From CAWJTV01 sp963845695 (GTDB lineage: Bacteria > Planctomycetota > Planctomycetia > Isosphaerales > Isosphaeraceae), in assembly GCA_963845695.1 (NCBI GenBank), contig CAWJTQ010000023.1:124001-188000 (forward strand): a stretch of 64,000 nt of DNA. Reading direction: 5' to 3'. A model generated the notes under the pieces. The model saw nothing but the letters and a program-made list of their open reading frames with translations, was not told the origin of the DNA and ran no database searches. This document shows positions 37,601 to 44,254 of this stretch, piece after piece. Every line of letters begins with the position of its first letter. The first letter of the stretch is position 1. Both the position numbers and the translations under genes were made by a program.

Positions 37601-38331
37601 GCCGGGCTCGTTCCCCCCAAGGAGAACCCGACGTAACCGGCTCCGTTCGGCTGTGCGGCGGCTGCCGGGGTTCCCCCCATGGACTGGGGAGTTGCTCGCG
37701 TCGCGGAAGACCCGTTCCTCCGTGCCGCACCGCCACTGCCGCCTTTTCTCGATGGAGGCGCAGCGAGGTCATTCCCCTCGAGTGGAACCTCGGCTGACGA
37801 ACTCCGCGCGGAGGATGCGTCCGCGCCGCTTCCCTGACCGTCGCCGTCGGACGATAAAGTCGTGGCCCATTGGCCTCCCTGACCAGACAGACCCGCCAGG
37901 GAGGTGCCCGGCGGATCCCCCTCGTTGAGCCCGGCCGACCAGAACGGTCCGTTGTCCGATGGAACCGCAGGTGAATCCTGCCGCGGGGAGCCAGGCAGAG
38001 CCATTTCACCATTCGCCTGTCCCGAAGAACCGATGATCGCCAGTACCTGGCCCGCGACTGCGATCCCGACGCCGCCGAGCACACCTGACAGAATGTTCAT
38101 CGGAACGCCCGCATGACCTTGGCGTTCAAAAGCCTCTATCTGAGGATGAACATCCCGCCTCGGGGCTCTTTTCCGCGCACGGCGCGACGATAGGACAGTG
38201 TTCTGAACTCGAACGAGACCGGCGCCGATGGACCGTACGTCCGACAAACCGATTCGCCGAGCATGTCCGCACGGAATGAGTGCGGTTGAGAGTTGAGAGC
38301 CAACGAATACCGGGCGCCTTCCGGGAAGCAT
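25618..38331 (-). CDS. Giant repeat surface protein (4237 aa) with HNH-like region
   Basis: Layout by residue. 1-110 is an Arg-rich leader with 'VHPQIEAFERQG', similar to the planctomycete extracellular motif, then a hydrophobic stretch. 120-375 is a Ser/Ala/Pro-rich linker. About 380-605 is a domain with 'LSFEVNQGQ' and 'LYPGIDLVYYGNQGQVEYDW', typical before SBBP repeats. 608-1028 has seven SBBP repeats ('YSTYLGGNSSDEGLGIALDS'). 1030-1110 is a PKD domain ('ATIEWGDGTTSSG'). 1150-1660 holds short Thr-rich 'LTETGNDLSGSYALT' repeats. 1665-3274 is the 35-copy 46-residue array. 3275-3695 holds more short repeats. 3750-3850 has 'WHHLFPQELKDF', 'LNEHHAQLHSKL' and 'WNDDWKTW', like DUF2380/HNH-type toxin tips. 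3910-3929 is a membrane helix. The C-terminus is helical and coiled coil. Start: ATG 38331 has 'agga' upstream; ATG 38100 is an alternative. No frameshift occurs in 12.7 kb. Confidence 0.85.
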   Translation of the reverse strand: MLPGRRPVFVGSQLSTALIPCGHARRIGLSDVRSIGAGLVRVQNTVLSSRRARKRAPRRDVHPQIEAFERQGHAGVPMNILSGVLGGVGIAVAGQVLAIIGSSGQANGEMALPGSPRQDSPAVPSDNGPFWSAGLNEGDPPGTSLAGLSGQGGQWATTLSSDGDGQGSGADASSARSSSAEVPLEGNDLAAPPSRKGGSGGAARRNGSSATRATPQSMGGTPAAAAQPNGAGYVGFSLGGTSPASSGLPTALTPALASPGPNLPGALPTVASSAQAAGSPGSQASSPAPPADATTSPAKSAGAAAASPTSPTGGTTSPATQASAGSSSPASPAGATPANGVTSEPTAASGQSGGTVATQVPPVSATTPQQTLDQVPLSFEVNQGQAAPQVQFLAHAGGYDLDLSGAGATMVLSQPQAATESTNAASSVDPRLSLSLGGPNLIAPTTTTLGMTFVGANPAVQAQGVDLLPGTVNYLIGNNPSQWHTDIPTDGQVEYANLYPGIDLVYYGNQGQVEYDWQVAPGANPGLIQIAFQGASQITTDGSGNLLITQGGATVTMDAPALYQQVDGTRQPVSGHYVLEGNNQVGLAVGEYNPTQPLVIDPVLGYSTYDGSNNLGFSIAADSTGSAYVTGYTASGGSYDAFVTKLNPAGTAVDYTTYIGGSSINLGLGIAVDASGSAYVTGYTSSTNFPTTAGAYQASDPGGVNAFVTKLTPAGTGMVYSTYLGGNSSDEGLGIALDSSDDAYVTGFSDSTNFPQVHGLPATANGAPKAFATEVNPAGSGVVYSTLLGGSGTGDGTSIAVDGSGNAYVAGMNTTSGTHAFVTKLSFASGTLTQDYMTSLAGSDTDVAEAIAVDSSGQAYVTGYTTSADFPTVNAIQPTFNGTAGSNTHAFVTRLTATGSIGYSTFLEGSGADYGVGIALDCSDDVYVVGKTTSTNFPTVDPIQATYGGGISDAFLTEVNTAGTAYAFSTYLGGSKADFGEAVAFQLGNLYLAGYTYGNFPTTPGAYQTSFGGSTTDAFVAEIGLMAAQGAALATIEGQTFTGTVATFTDPSDPSGPFSATIEWGDGTTSSGTVTGSNGTFSVTGSHTYADEGSYPIAVQIVELTCTGSIVVGGLAVVVSPGNDPSLVTVTSDDLTYSSTVQQTGPTGPGTFALTVTGSITFTFSESGRDIYGGFTYSQGASLTFNLQENGTTDPNSFALETFSLSENDTNNTDTTEQGFTRFGSFSQSEMGTGSYGMTETGDLITGDYTVSESDTSNTIVSESGTSVTGSYTWEDTSKDQSTLQKTGNDYSTSDSLTETNKDTTTHSESGTIVQFPDEISGTTTDKAYWADPDTLMEMNFSGTPLPNYANDPLNPGQGAIMPQDAASGMAASYSMTETATTGSNMSETGNESVGNYSLSEAGSESYETAETGTYLNVGGFSLTQTGSPSSTLTQTGNDLNGAITTTDTTTNPATQSESGSNQGSSYTLQEPMGGGTTLQGTANNLTGDYSLTVTSGLSMTPTETTKNLTDTTTQTGTNTSTDAVTETGNYLGGATSLTETGSDTNTWQDTDTNTPFGSGLTTTATPTTTLTETGNDLSGSYALTVTQTQGLSTTSTSQDVTQFTTNTVNGSTTTTSQETFDAPAGTYTTTQTSTDSATDAESERNQSDTDTSTDLDTTTDTTTDQGNLITGSYTTTDTSVNGSTLTDTDTNQSNTDRSTDTDTTAATTTDQGNLITGSFTTTDTTTDRSTLSDSDDNQSDTDITTDADTTTDTTTDQGNLITGSFTTTETSVDRGTLTDSDTNQSDTDVSTETDTTTDTTTDQGDLITGSFTTTETSVDRGTTTEDDTNQSETDSSTETDTTTDSATEQGNEISATYTLTDTSVDRSTLTDSDQNQSSTDSGTDSDTTTDTHTEQGNLIAGTYTATDTSVDRSTTTDTDTNQSDTDSSTDTETTTDSATEQGNAINGSFTTTETSVDQDTLSDRDTNQSNTDASTDTDTTTDTDVERGNLVTGSFTATDTSVDRSTTTDTDTDQSDTDTGADTDTTTETTVDQGNLITGSFTTTDTSVDSGTLSHTDTNQSDTDSSTDTDTTTDTTTDQGNLITGSYTTTDTSVDRSTDTDTDTNQSDTEGGTDTDTTTELTVNQGNLITGSYTTTDTSVNRSTASDTDTNQSNTDIGTDTDTTTDTTVDQGNLITGSYTTTDTSVDRSTATDTDTNQSNTDSSTDTDTTTDTTTDQGNEITGTYTETDASVNRSTLTDVDTDQSDTDSSTDTDTTTDTTTDQGNLITGSFTSTDTSVNRSTLTDSDTNQSDTDISTDSDTTTDSTTDQGNLISGSFTSTDASVNRSTLTDSDTNQSDTDISTDSDTTTDTTTDEGNLVTGSFTITDTSVDQSTTADSDTDQSNTDLSRDADTTTDTTTDQGDLITGSFTTTDTSVNQNTLTDTDTNQSDSNSTADTQTTTDTATDHGNEITGSYTITDGSVNRSTLTDTDTDRSATDSSTDTDTTTDTTTDQGDLVTGTFTTTETSVDRSTTTDTDTNQSATDSSTDADTTTDTTTDQGNLITGSFTGTETSVNAYTLSDRDANQSDTDISTDSDTTTDTTTDQGNLVTGSFTTTDTSVDRSTLSDSDTNQSATDTSTDSDTTTDSTTDQGDLITGSFTTTDASVDRSTTTDSDADQSNTDSNTDSDTTSDTTAEQGNLITGSSTSTETSVDQNSFTNTETNQSDTASGTDSSTTTGSLVDQGNMITGSFTTTETSVNRSTASETETNQSETDRETDADTITDTTTDQGNLITGSFTTTDTTVNRSTLTDTETDQSNTDVSTDSDTTTDTTTDQGNLLTGSYTTTVTTVDRSTLTDSDTNQSDTDSTTDSETTTDTGTEQGNVITGSFTSTDTTVDSSTVTDTDTNQSDTDSSTDRDTTTDTDADQGNLITGSFTSTDTSVDQSILNDTNINQSDTDISTDSDITTDTDTDQGNLITGSFASTATSVNRTTLTDTDTNQSDTESGTDVDTTTDTTTDQGNLITGSFTVTDTSVNRGTLTDTDTDQSDTDVSTDSETTTDSSTDQGSLITGSFTTTDASVNQSTFTDTDTNQSDTDVSTDSETTTDSSTDQGNLITGSYTETDTSVNRSTLTSVDTDQSSTDASTDADTTTDSATAQGNLVTGAFTTTDTSVDQSTLADTDTDQSDTERGTDTETTTDTTTDQGNLVTGSFSSTDTSVDRSTLTESDSNQSESDGTRDTETTTDTDTESGDLITGQMTITATETSGSTQTDSDVNESTDDTVTDTVNASSSTSATEDELTGNLTSTVIDSSTTSVQGTGVNAGGTFTESGSSTTASTTTEIADVITGSDTVTQDSTMTSSVTQSGGDSSTSYSQTVADSQNTTMQSTGDLVTGTMTVTTVTADHSTLQETGEYLTTATGYSLTTTESSTTTTGETSDGETGSYTVTSTESDSSTTLESGSDASGSYSLTSTVSSTETDTQSGDSITGGYTLTGSVTDSTLTEETSTNGAGQSSTYTETDADAYSLTGTGNSITSDFTQTASGTSSSTLTDSGTDGDGSFSISETTSDTYTWTKSGDAITGNFSLTDTDTNNYSLAESSEGTTGFTLTESGVDSYVKAEMGNTVTGTYTLTQAGSDTVTLIETGTDVGGAFTETVSGSQTYDMTETGNLQTGTFTRTETGNGTYNRQDSGPGATMPDGVFSISYTINESGDTLAGRLNLTKTGQDPYDLLQFFNDVSDTGGSSGPGNLDFLPFGAPFVDPNGNFNPYATTWHHLFPQELKDFISNRFGEGFIHSPENGWYLLNEHHAQLHSKLQRSDGNVREWNDDWKTWSESKEIKGLKGEKFKEAFDAKMKEMKQTYGLTEANGNILKGGPTKSNEMGFETWKSETARKKLQKEKGTWNASKAEKQRAYNESVEHGRVKKGGKHWKGKVIGAATTALVLYMMLGGSSAQAAEKPQEGGPHNDGPDDGGPVNLGPDEGGPDEGGGEPPEPWGLDDALGALNTVNDWVNDIAVGADVLSMSSGTAGWLANATGFAKLGKGLGLLGRLASAGAGALGTVATYAGPAIGLVEFVDRFRKGDLPAYYEEQGENLVGLFDENKWRENWMGQVGTAVGQFFNPVGTLVGTGRNLGVTIQVASELPAAFRDAQESSERAARMEERYQAEIKPRIEAQMERESQKMAATNREGTMQTLASLRTRKAQEEAMLADLRRQRQEKWFWQSTSELDSSIQSMERGIAEREQAVARLERALQQTGGPPP
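28510..33339 (-). repeat. 35 x 138-bp in-frame tandem repeat array
   Basis: The units encode 46 residues each, starting 'DQGNLITGSFTTTDTSV', then 'STLTDSDTNQSDTD' and a TTTDTTT-rich end. Every unit is exactly 138 bp: the E of the last unit falls at 28647, as predicted from D of the first at 33339. Units differ at many positions, so the array is old or under selection rather than a recent expansion. The residues are acidic and hydroxylated with hydrophobic L/I/F/Y at fixed places, compatible with a beta-solenoid or a calcium-binding stalk. Confidence 0.9.
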
Positions 38332-38688
38332 GACGAGATCCTAGAGCATCCGGACATCGATGCTGGCGACGCATCCTCCATGCGACGTACGGTTTCGATC
38401 TGTTCTCGACCCAGAGAAAAAGCGGAATCGCTTCAGCGCACAGGACCAGAAAGACGGGATCAAGTCGAAACAGTAACCCTGCATTTGACTGATTTCAAGG
38501 AAAATCTCGAAAATAAAGAAGGATCCTCAAACTCGATCCTTTCGTGTGTCTCGCGACTTTCCACCCTCATTCCGAGAGTCTCGATGACGATCCGGTCCTT
38601 CGAGTCTCCCATCGTGGAATTAACTCAAAAATATTTTAAATGCCTATTCGATAATGACTTAGGGGACGAAAAAATCCGTTTCGACGAG

Positions 38689-38732
38689 TAGGTGCGTTAA
38701 CGGAATTGCAAAGCTGCGGTATCCTAATAGAT
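38689..38732. promoter_or_regulatory. Conserved intergenic motif, copy B
   Basis: It begins 'taggtgcgttaacgg' and contains 'gctgcggtatcctaata'. It matches copy A at 11571-11616 and lies about 358 bp upstream of the giant gene's start, beside an AT-rich tract. Confidence 0.35.
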
Positions 38733-39255
38733 GGGGAGTGCGCGGATTGAGTCGGAAGCACGGGTTTGCCCGGTAGCGATCCCAGTGGCGGACATTGTGA
38801 TAGGTTCTCACACGTTATCGCCGGCGGGGCATACGGCAAAAGAAGAAGTGGAGTGGCCCCGGCCCCGAGGGCCGCGTCGATCTCGGGCCAAGCGCCCATG
38901 GGCCGGGTATCCTCATTCTGATTCCCGCACGGTCACCCCCAGCGTGAAGCGCTCGAAATCCTGTGAGGGAGCTTGTTGGACAGATGTGGCACGAACAAGG
39001 TACCGGCGCCAAACGCGCCGGTCCGGCGTGGTTTGAAATCGTGCAGAAGGAGCTGGTCGTTGGAGTAGAACGAGAATCTTGCGAAAACTCGAGAAACCAA
39101 CCCAACCGCCAAGATGGCGGCCTAACCGAATCGCAAACCTCTGCGACGATGCCATCATCCATGGTGCTGACAGCCAAGAAGTCGCTTCGAAAACGAATGA
39201 AACGAAGCCAAACTCGATGGTGAGAGAGATGGCAAGGAACGATTAGAGATCTGCG

Positions 39256-39349
39256 AAACGAAGCCATCTGCCATATTGACAGTTCTTCGGGCTCGATCAA
39301 GAAACTTGAGAACGAAGCCACCTGCCATATCGGCAGTCTTGGCGGGCTC
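39256..39349. repeat. Two direct repeats of about 40 bp
   Basis: Segments 39256-39295 and 39309-39349 share 'acgaagcca.ctgccatat' and end in 'gggctc', about 54 bp apart start to start. A third partial 'aaacgaagcca' lies near 39200. The origin is unknown; they may be remnants of a decayed gene or element. Confidence 0.45.
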
Positions 39350-39584
39350 TCCGTAGACATCTGGGGTAGGGTGATCAGTGGCGAGTTGTCCACGTCCGAA
39401 CCCAGGCGAGCACCTGTGGCGCCCTCGCCTGGATAGCCATAAGGGCATAGGCCCATCCCCAGGCCAGCACCCATGCCAGCGCGATCCAGCCGCGCCAGTC
39501 CAGGCGGTTTTGAGGCGGAGCCGGTTTTGCATGCCTTTGTGCCATCCATCATTCCATCGGGTTGTGGGCCGAGACGGAGAGACG

Positions 39585-40946
39585 TCAGATCGGCGCGTGG
39601 GGCGACTCCGCGCGGTGGGTGCGGGACCACCAGCGCATGGCGCTGCGGTACACCCGGTCGGGATTCAAGCCCGACATGCAGGGGTGGTCAGCGAGGGGGC
39701 AAACCTTCTGGTGGCACGGCTGGCAGGGGACGCGGCGGCGGATGGTCAGAGAGTGTCGCGACCAGGGCCGCCACTGTCGGGGCTGGTTGGTTCCGCTGAA
39801 GAGGATGACCGAGAGCGTGCCGGCGGAAGCCGCCAGGTGGGCCGGTCCGGAATCGGCTCCGATGAAGAGATCGGCCCGCTCCAGGAGCGCCGATGTCTGG
39901 GTGACCGTCAAGGCCCCGGCCCAGTCGCGGAGGCGGTCGTGCGGGGTGAAACCTTCGGAAAGAGGGAGATCGTCGATCCCACCGACGACAATGACCCGCC
40001 ATCCGTCGTCGAGGAAGCGCGCGATCAGGACTTTCCAGGAGGTCGTTGGCCAACGCTTGGCCGCGTTGCCGGCGCCGAGATGGACGGCCAGGAGTGGCGG
40101 TCGTGGTGAGAAGCGACCGGCATGGAGCCAGTCGGGCTCGTCGCGGACCGCCTGCGGCACGGGGACGGAGGGGCGGGATTCTCGATCGTCGGGGTGCCTG
40201 CCGCGACGTGCCCGGGCAGGGACCTCGAGCCGTCGGGTGCCGGTACTTCGGCGCGGCCAGGCTTCCGCGAGCCGTCGGGCGACGACGACTCGGTCCTCGT
40301 CGGTCACGTGGACATCGACCCGCGCTGATTCGTCCGGCGTGATTCCCAACTGGGTCAACAGGGCCAGCCGCGAGCGGACCTCGTGCCGGCCGGGGATCCA
40401 GCCGGCAACGTCGGTCAGCAGGAAAGCCCCGCCGCCCATCGACCAGCCAACGCGGCGGCGGACTCCCGCCAGCGCCAGCACGATCACGCTGAGGACGTCG
40501 CCCCTCACGTCGATGCCCAGGTCGTAACCCATGCCCCGGAGCGATCGGCCAAGGCTCCAGACCGCCGTGGCCAGGGCCCAGCGGTCCGGCCGACGCTCGA
40601 ACCAGGTCCGCTCGGCGACCCAGACGCTGTCGACGTTCGGATCGGCCTCGAAGACCTCGTGATTGCTCGGAGAGGCTAGCACGTCGATCGACGCTTCGGG
40701 ATAGGCGGCACGCAGCTCCGCGATCAGGGGCGTGCTGAGCACCGCGTCGCCAAGGTGGTCGAGTTGCACGACCAGGATCCGCCGCGGCGCGGTCACCGGC
40801 CGGCCTGGCCGGAATCGCCGCAAGATCGCCACGGCCATCGTACCCAGCGAGTCGAGCGCGCGGACCAGCAGCCGCCAGCGAAGCTTGCTGTAGCGGTACC
40901 TCCCGACCTGCACGGGCTTAGGCTTAGTCGCGAGCGACTTGGTCAT
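39585..40946 (-). CDS. Glycosyltransferase family 9 (heptosyltransferase-like)
   Basis: 453 residues from ATG 40946 (MTKSLATKPKPVQV), preceded by 'ggagg' 3 nt away. Motifs of ADP-heptose:LPS heptosyltransferases: 'RRILVVQLDHLGDAVLSTPL', 'VGWSMGGGAFLLTDV', 'LLAVHLGAGNAAKRWPTTSW', 'FIGADSGPAHLAASAGT' and 'CQPCHQKVCPLADHPCM', the last a Cys-rich C-terminal loop seen in this family. It is predicted to add a sugar, possibly a heptose, to lipid-linked or surface glycan on the inner face of the cytoplasmic membrane. An insertion of about 40 basic residues ('RRLEVPARARRGRHPDDRE') lies in the linker between the two Rossmann halves. It is the last gene of the minus-strand glycan operon and overlaps the GT4 gene by 23 nt. 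Confidence 0.88.
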   Translation of the reverse strand: MTKSLATKPKPVQVGRYRYSKLRWRLLVRALDSLGTMAVAILRRFRPGRPVTAPRRILVVQLDHLGDAVLSTPLIAELRAAYPEASIDVLASPSNHEVFEADPNVDSVWVAERTWFERRPDRWALATAVWSLGRSLRGMGYDLGIDVRGDVLSVIVLALAGVRRRVGWSMGGGAFLLTDVAGWIPGRHEVRSRLALLTQLGITPDESARVDVHVTDEDRVVVARRLAEAWPRRSTGTRRLEVPARARRGRHPDDRESRPSVPVPQAVRDEPDWLHAGRFSPRPPLLAVHLGAGNAAKRWPTTSWKVLIARFLDDGWRVIVVGGIDDLPLSEGFTPHDRLRDWAGALTVTQTSALLERADLFIGADSGPAHLAASAGTLSVILFSGTNQPRQWRPWSRHSLTIRRRVPCQPCHQKVCPLADHPCMSGLNPDRVYRSAMRWWSRTHRAESPHAPI

Positions 40947-42055
40947 AGACCTCCGCCGTGATCTGGGCCACGTTCGGCCAGAGATAGTGAGTTGCGACCC
41001 AGGGCGCCAGCCGAGGGTCGGGGCCATCATCCCAGCATGCCTTGAGACTGCGCCTGACTTCCTCGGGACGGTCGGGTCGGGCGTACGACGACCAGGCCGC
41101 CGAAGTAATCCCGCGTCGACCCGTAGGGTGTGATGACCACGGAGCAACCCGCCAGGGCTGCTTCCAACGCCGCCAGTCCAGGGGTCTCGAACCAGCTCGG
41201 CAGGGCGAAGACCCGCGCCGCGGAGTAGGCCGACGCCAGGACAGGGTCGTGGTGGTCGAGCCGGCCCAGCCAGGCCACGAGGCCCTCTCCGGCCTGCCGG
41301 CACTTCTGGGCATATCCCCGGTGCCCGGGTGCCGCCTCGCCGATGACGACCAGGGGCAGCTCCAGCCGTCGGATGGCCTGGACCAGGCCCAGCGTGTTCT
41401 TGCGGGGTTCGATTCGCCCGACCGAGAGCACAAAGGGATCCTGCCCCCATCGCTCGCGGAACGGCTCCGGTGAGGCCGTGCCGAACGCTGGGAGCACGCC
41501 GTTGGGCACGACGTGGAGGCGCTCGCGGGCGACGCCGAAGAGCCTCGCCAACTGGTCGGCTTCGGCCCGCGAGTTGGGCAAGATCGCATCAGCCAGGTGG
41601 AGCAGCTCGCGCCGCCAGGACGGGATCCGGTGGGTGAGACGTCGCAAGCACCAGGCCGCCAGGCCCACGGCCTTTCGTGCGAGATGCGTCTCGAGCGCGG
41701 CCAGCGCGCGCGGTTCATACCAGCAGATCGGCGAGAGGACCACCGGGACACCGCGGGTCTGGGCCAGTCGGGCCAGCTCAAGGCCCTCGCGCGACATCCC
41801 GAAGAGGTGGAGCAGCCGGGCCGATTCGAGACGATCGATCCAGGGCGAGAACAGGCGGACCGGAACGTCCAGCGACTCGAGGTGCCGCGCGGTCTGCACC
41901 AGTTGATTCTCGCCGCCGCCGGGCGCCTGGAACGCGACGGCCGGCGCGTGCAGGAAGACCGCACCCGCCGGGCACTCGCGCCGGTTCCGCGACGCCAGCC
42001 ACGACTCCGTCGTCGCCAGAGCGGTCCTTGGAATGTGTTGTTGGTTTCGCCTCAT
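40924..42055 (-). CDS. Glycosyltransferase family 4 (frameshifted near its end)
   Basis: Start ATG 42055 overlaps the deacetylase stop as ATGA. Motifs: 'FQAPGGGENQLVQTARHLES' (N-terminal donor loop region), 'DAILPNSRAEADQLARLFGV', 'FVLSVGRIEPRKNTLGLVQA' and 'PSWFETPGLAALEAALAGC' (the E-x7-E retaining GT4 motif). After 'YFGGLVVV' a one-base shift near 41083 gives 'EVRRSLKACWDDGPDPRLAP' and 'AQITAEVYDQVARD' with the stop at 40924. Without the shift the frame stops at 41027. Intact length about 376 residues. The frame is open far upstream and appears fused to the deacetylase, but that is caused by other indels. Predicted cytoplasmic transferase in envelope polysaccharide synthesis. Confidence 0.8.
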
Positions 42056-43553
42056 CGGCCGATCCCCGCTCGCTTGAGCTTCCACCACCTCAGCCCGCGC
42101 TTGACCCGGTTCGGCAGCGACGAGCGAGGGATCTCCGCGAGGGGCGTCACCGTCTCCCAGTCGATCGCGGTCTGCACCGCGCGCTTCAGGCTCAACGACC
42201 CGCGGTCGACCTCGGGCGGGTCGGGGATCGGCGCGGGTGCGGCGGTCCGCTGGTAGACCAGTCCGGCGAGGCTCAGCGACATCCGCGGTCCCGTCACGGG
42301 CAACGCGCAGTGGAAGTTCCCGCGATGGATCTCCAGGGCGAACGGGTATTCGCCATCCCACTCGTCGAACTGGATGTCCAGCCGATTCCCCTCGCGAGGG
42401 ATGACCAGCCACCTTCGCTCGGCACGCCATCGCCACCACCGCGCCAGGTCCGAGAACGTCGCCCGCCAGACCAGCGGCCGGATTGCTGACCACCTGCGCG
42501 AGGATCCGCAAGACCTCGGGCATCCGGCCGAGCCGGCGCTCGGGATGTCCGTAGGCGACGGCCAGCTCCCCGGCATCCAGCCGCGAGCCGATGACCTGGC
42601 CGAGGTACTCGCCGATGACGCGGGGGTCGGCGATGCCTGCCTCGAGGAACAACCCCTCGCAGACCGGATGCACGGGGATCTGGAGGATTCGCGAGAATCG
42701 GTCGCCCTTCCAGGGGAAGAACGGGAGGTCGTCGTAGCCGAGCTGGAAGTCCGACGAGTAGAGGTAGCCGAAGTCCTCCAGGGCGTCGTCGAGGCCGGGG
42801 CTCCATCGGCCGTGCGGTCCGGCGAAACCGCTCGGCTCGAAGCCGAAGCTCCGGAGGATCCGGTGGGCACGCTCCAGGTTGAGCCGGTTGGCCTCTGGCT
42901 CACGGTAGACGTGATGGAAATGTCCGTGCGATTGCGTGTCGCAATCCCGCAAGTCGCGGAGGACCGACGGATGATGGGCGTAAGCGTGTGTGCTCACGAA
43001 ATGGGTGCAGCAGTCGGCCAGGGGTTTCCGGGCGGCGGCGAAGCGGTGGTAGTCCTCGGGCAGGGTCTCGTCGAGATCGGCCCGAAAACTGAAGGCCGAG
43101 CGATAGGGATACGGGAAGGAGGCCAGCCGGATCCACACACCGCCGGCCAGGGTCACCGCCTCGCGCAGCCGGTCGATCAGGCGGCGGCGGATCCACGCCT
43201 TGGGATGTCGCGAGACCCGTTCGCGGAGCCGCTGCGCCGCCCACGGCCCACGAGGCGCGCGCCGATCGGTGGCTGGCCAGAGCGAGGAATGGGTCGTACG
43301 GCTCGCCCTGACGAAGGCCGTCAACGTCGATCGCGGATCTGCTCCGGCGTCAGGAGGCCGGCCAGCGAGCCCCGAGGCGTCGTGCGCCCGTCGAACAGGA
43401 CGAAGCGACCGCCGCGGAACGAGAGGGGGTGGGCATCCTTGACCGTCTCGAACGGCACCCCTTCCTGGGCGAGCACGAGCTCCAGGCTGGGGGGCGTGCG
43501 CCAGAGCAAGCAGTGGCAGCGATGCGGGAATCGAGTGAGTAGCGTGGGTTCAT
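42052..43553 (-). CDS. Polysaccharide deacetylase-like protein (several frameshifts)
   Basis: Start ATG 43553 (MNPRYSLDSRI) overlaps the methyltransferase stop as ATGA. The reading frame must be repaired near 43510, 43335, 43240 and 42475. The best core is 43240-42475: 'RSAFSFRADLDETLPEDYHR', 'SHGHFHHVYREPEANRLNLE', 'GFEPSGFAGPHGRWSPGLDD' and 'VAYGHPERRLGRMPEVLRIL', which correspond to the Asp and His metal ligands and the R/H motif of carbohydrate esterase 4 (NodB). The last part (42475-42052) reads 'NRLDIQFDEWDGEYPFALEI' and ends 'WWKLKRAGIGR'. Intact length about 500 residues. It would remove N- or O-acetyl groups from a glycan. Four indels in 1.5 kb make it unsure that this copy is functional. 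Confidence 0.72.
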
Positions 43554-44254
43554 GCGAGTCCTCCCGCTTTCCGTGCCGTCCACGCCGCGAAGAGTCGTGC
43601 GGCCGGTACTTGCTGGAACGGGAACCGGCCCGCCTCGGCCACCGAGAGCAGGTGGACGACCCGGACCTCGGCGAACCAGCGCTCCAGTCGCCGACGCAGG
43701 CCGCCCGGCCGGAACCAACGCTCCCGGACCGGCCCGCGATGGGGGTACATCCATCGGCCGCGCCGTTGGTCGATCCACTTCACCACCACGCTGGGCAGCC
43801 ATCGACGCTGCGCGCTCAACGAATACACATTCTTGTCGACCACGACGAACGTCCCCCCCGGCCGGAGCACGCGCCGCACCTCGGCACAGACCTCGTCGAT
43901 CGCGCAGGGAGCGAGGTGTTCCAACACCTCGACGGCAATCGCGGCATCGAAGCTCGACGGTCCGAAGGGGAGCCGGCGCGCGGACGCACGCACGCGATCC
44001 AATCCCGCCCCGTCCGCCCCGGCGAGCATCGCCGCGGACACATCCAGCCCGACCACGCGCGCCCCGCGATCGCCCAGCGCCCGGGCGAACCGGCCCTTGC
44101 CGCACCCCAGGTCCAGGACCCGCCGGCCGTCGAGCGGCCGCAGGCTCGCGACGATCCCCAGGAGCCGCGGGTCGTCCTGGGCCACCTCGCACTTGAACCG
44201 CCCGTGCAGGGCGTCGAACCGCGCGGCCACGGCCGCTTCGTATTCCGCGATCAT
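43550..44254 (-). CDS. Class I SAM-dependent methyltransferase
   Basis: 234 residues. ATG 44254 overlaps the preceding GT2 stop as ATGA and has 'ggagga' 4-5 nt upstream. SAM-binding motif I 'RVLDLGCGKGRFARALGDRG' at about residue 45, 'VVGLDVSAAML', 'FDAAIAVEVLEHLAP' (motif IV region) and 'LRPGGTFVVVDKNVYSL'. The C-terminal 80 residues ('RWFRPGGLRRRLERWFAEVR') resemble methyltransferases of O-antigen or glycolipid clusters. It is intact, unlike its neighbours. Likely methylates a sugar or lipid-linked intermediate of the surface glycan made by this operon; the acceptor is unknown. Confidence 0.88.
   Translation of the reverse strand: MIAEYEAAVAARFDALHGRFKCEVAQDDPRLLGIVASLRPLDGRRVLDLGCGKGRFARALGDRGARVVGLDVSAAMLAGADGAGLDRVRASARRLPFGPSSFDAAIAVEVLEHLAPCAIDEVCAEVRRVLRPGGTFVVVDKNVYSLSAQRRWLPSVVVKWIDQRRGRWMYPHRGPVRERWFRPGGLRRRLERWFAEVRVVHLLSVAEAGRFPFQQVPAARLFAAWTARKAGGLA

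Larger units (their letters stand above)
38332..39584. other. 1.25-kb intergenic region upstream of the giant gene
   Basis: It is divided in three. 38400-38700 is AT-rich and probably holds the promoter of the giant gene. Next is the conserved motif at 38689-38732. Then comes 38900-39540 with direct repeats at 39256-39349. A minus-strand open frame (38815-39630) has no protein features. A decayed gene is possible between 38900 and 39400. Confidence 0.45.

Noticed and set aside
38815..39630. Minus-strand 271-codon frame upstream of the GT9 gene
   Set aside because: Cys/Pro/Arg-rich, no domain, spans direct repeats and overlaps the 3' end of the GT9 gene.
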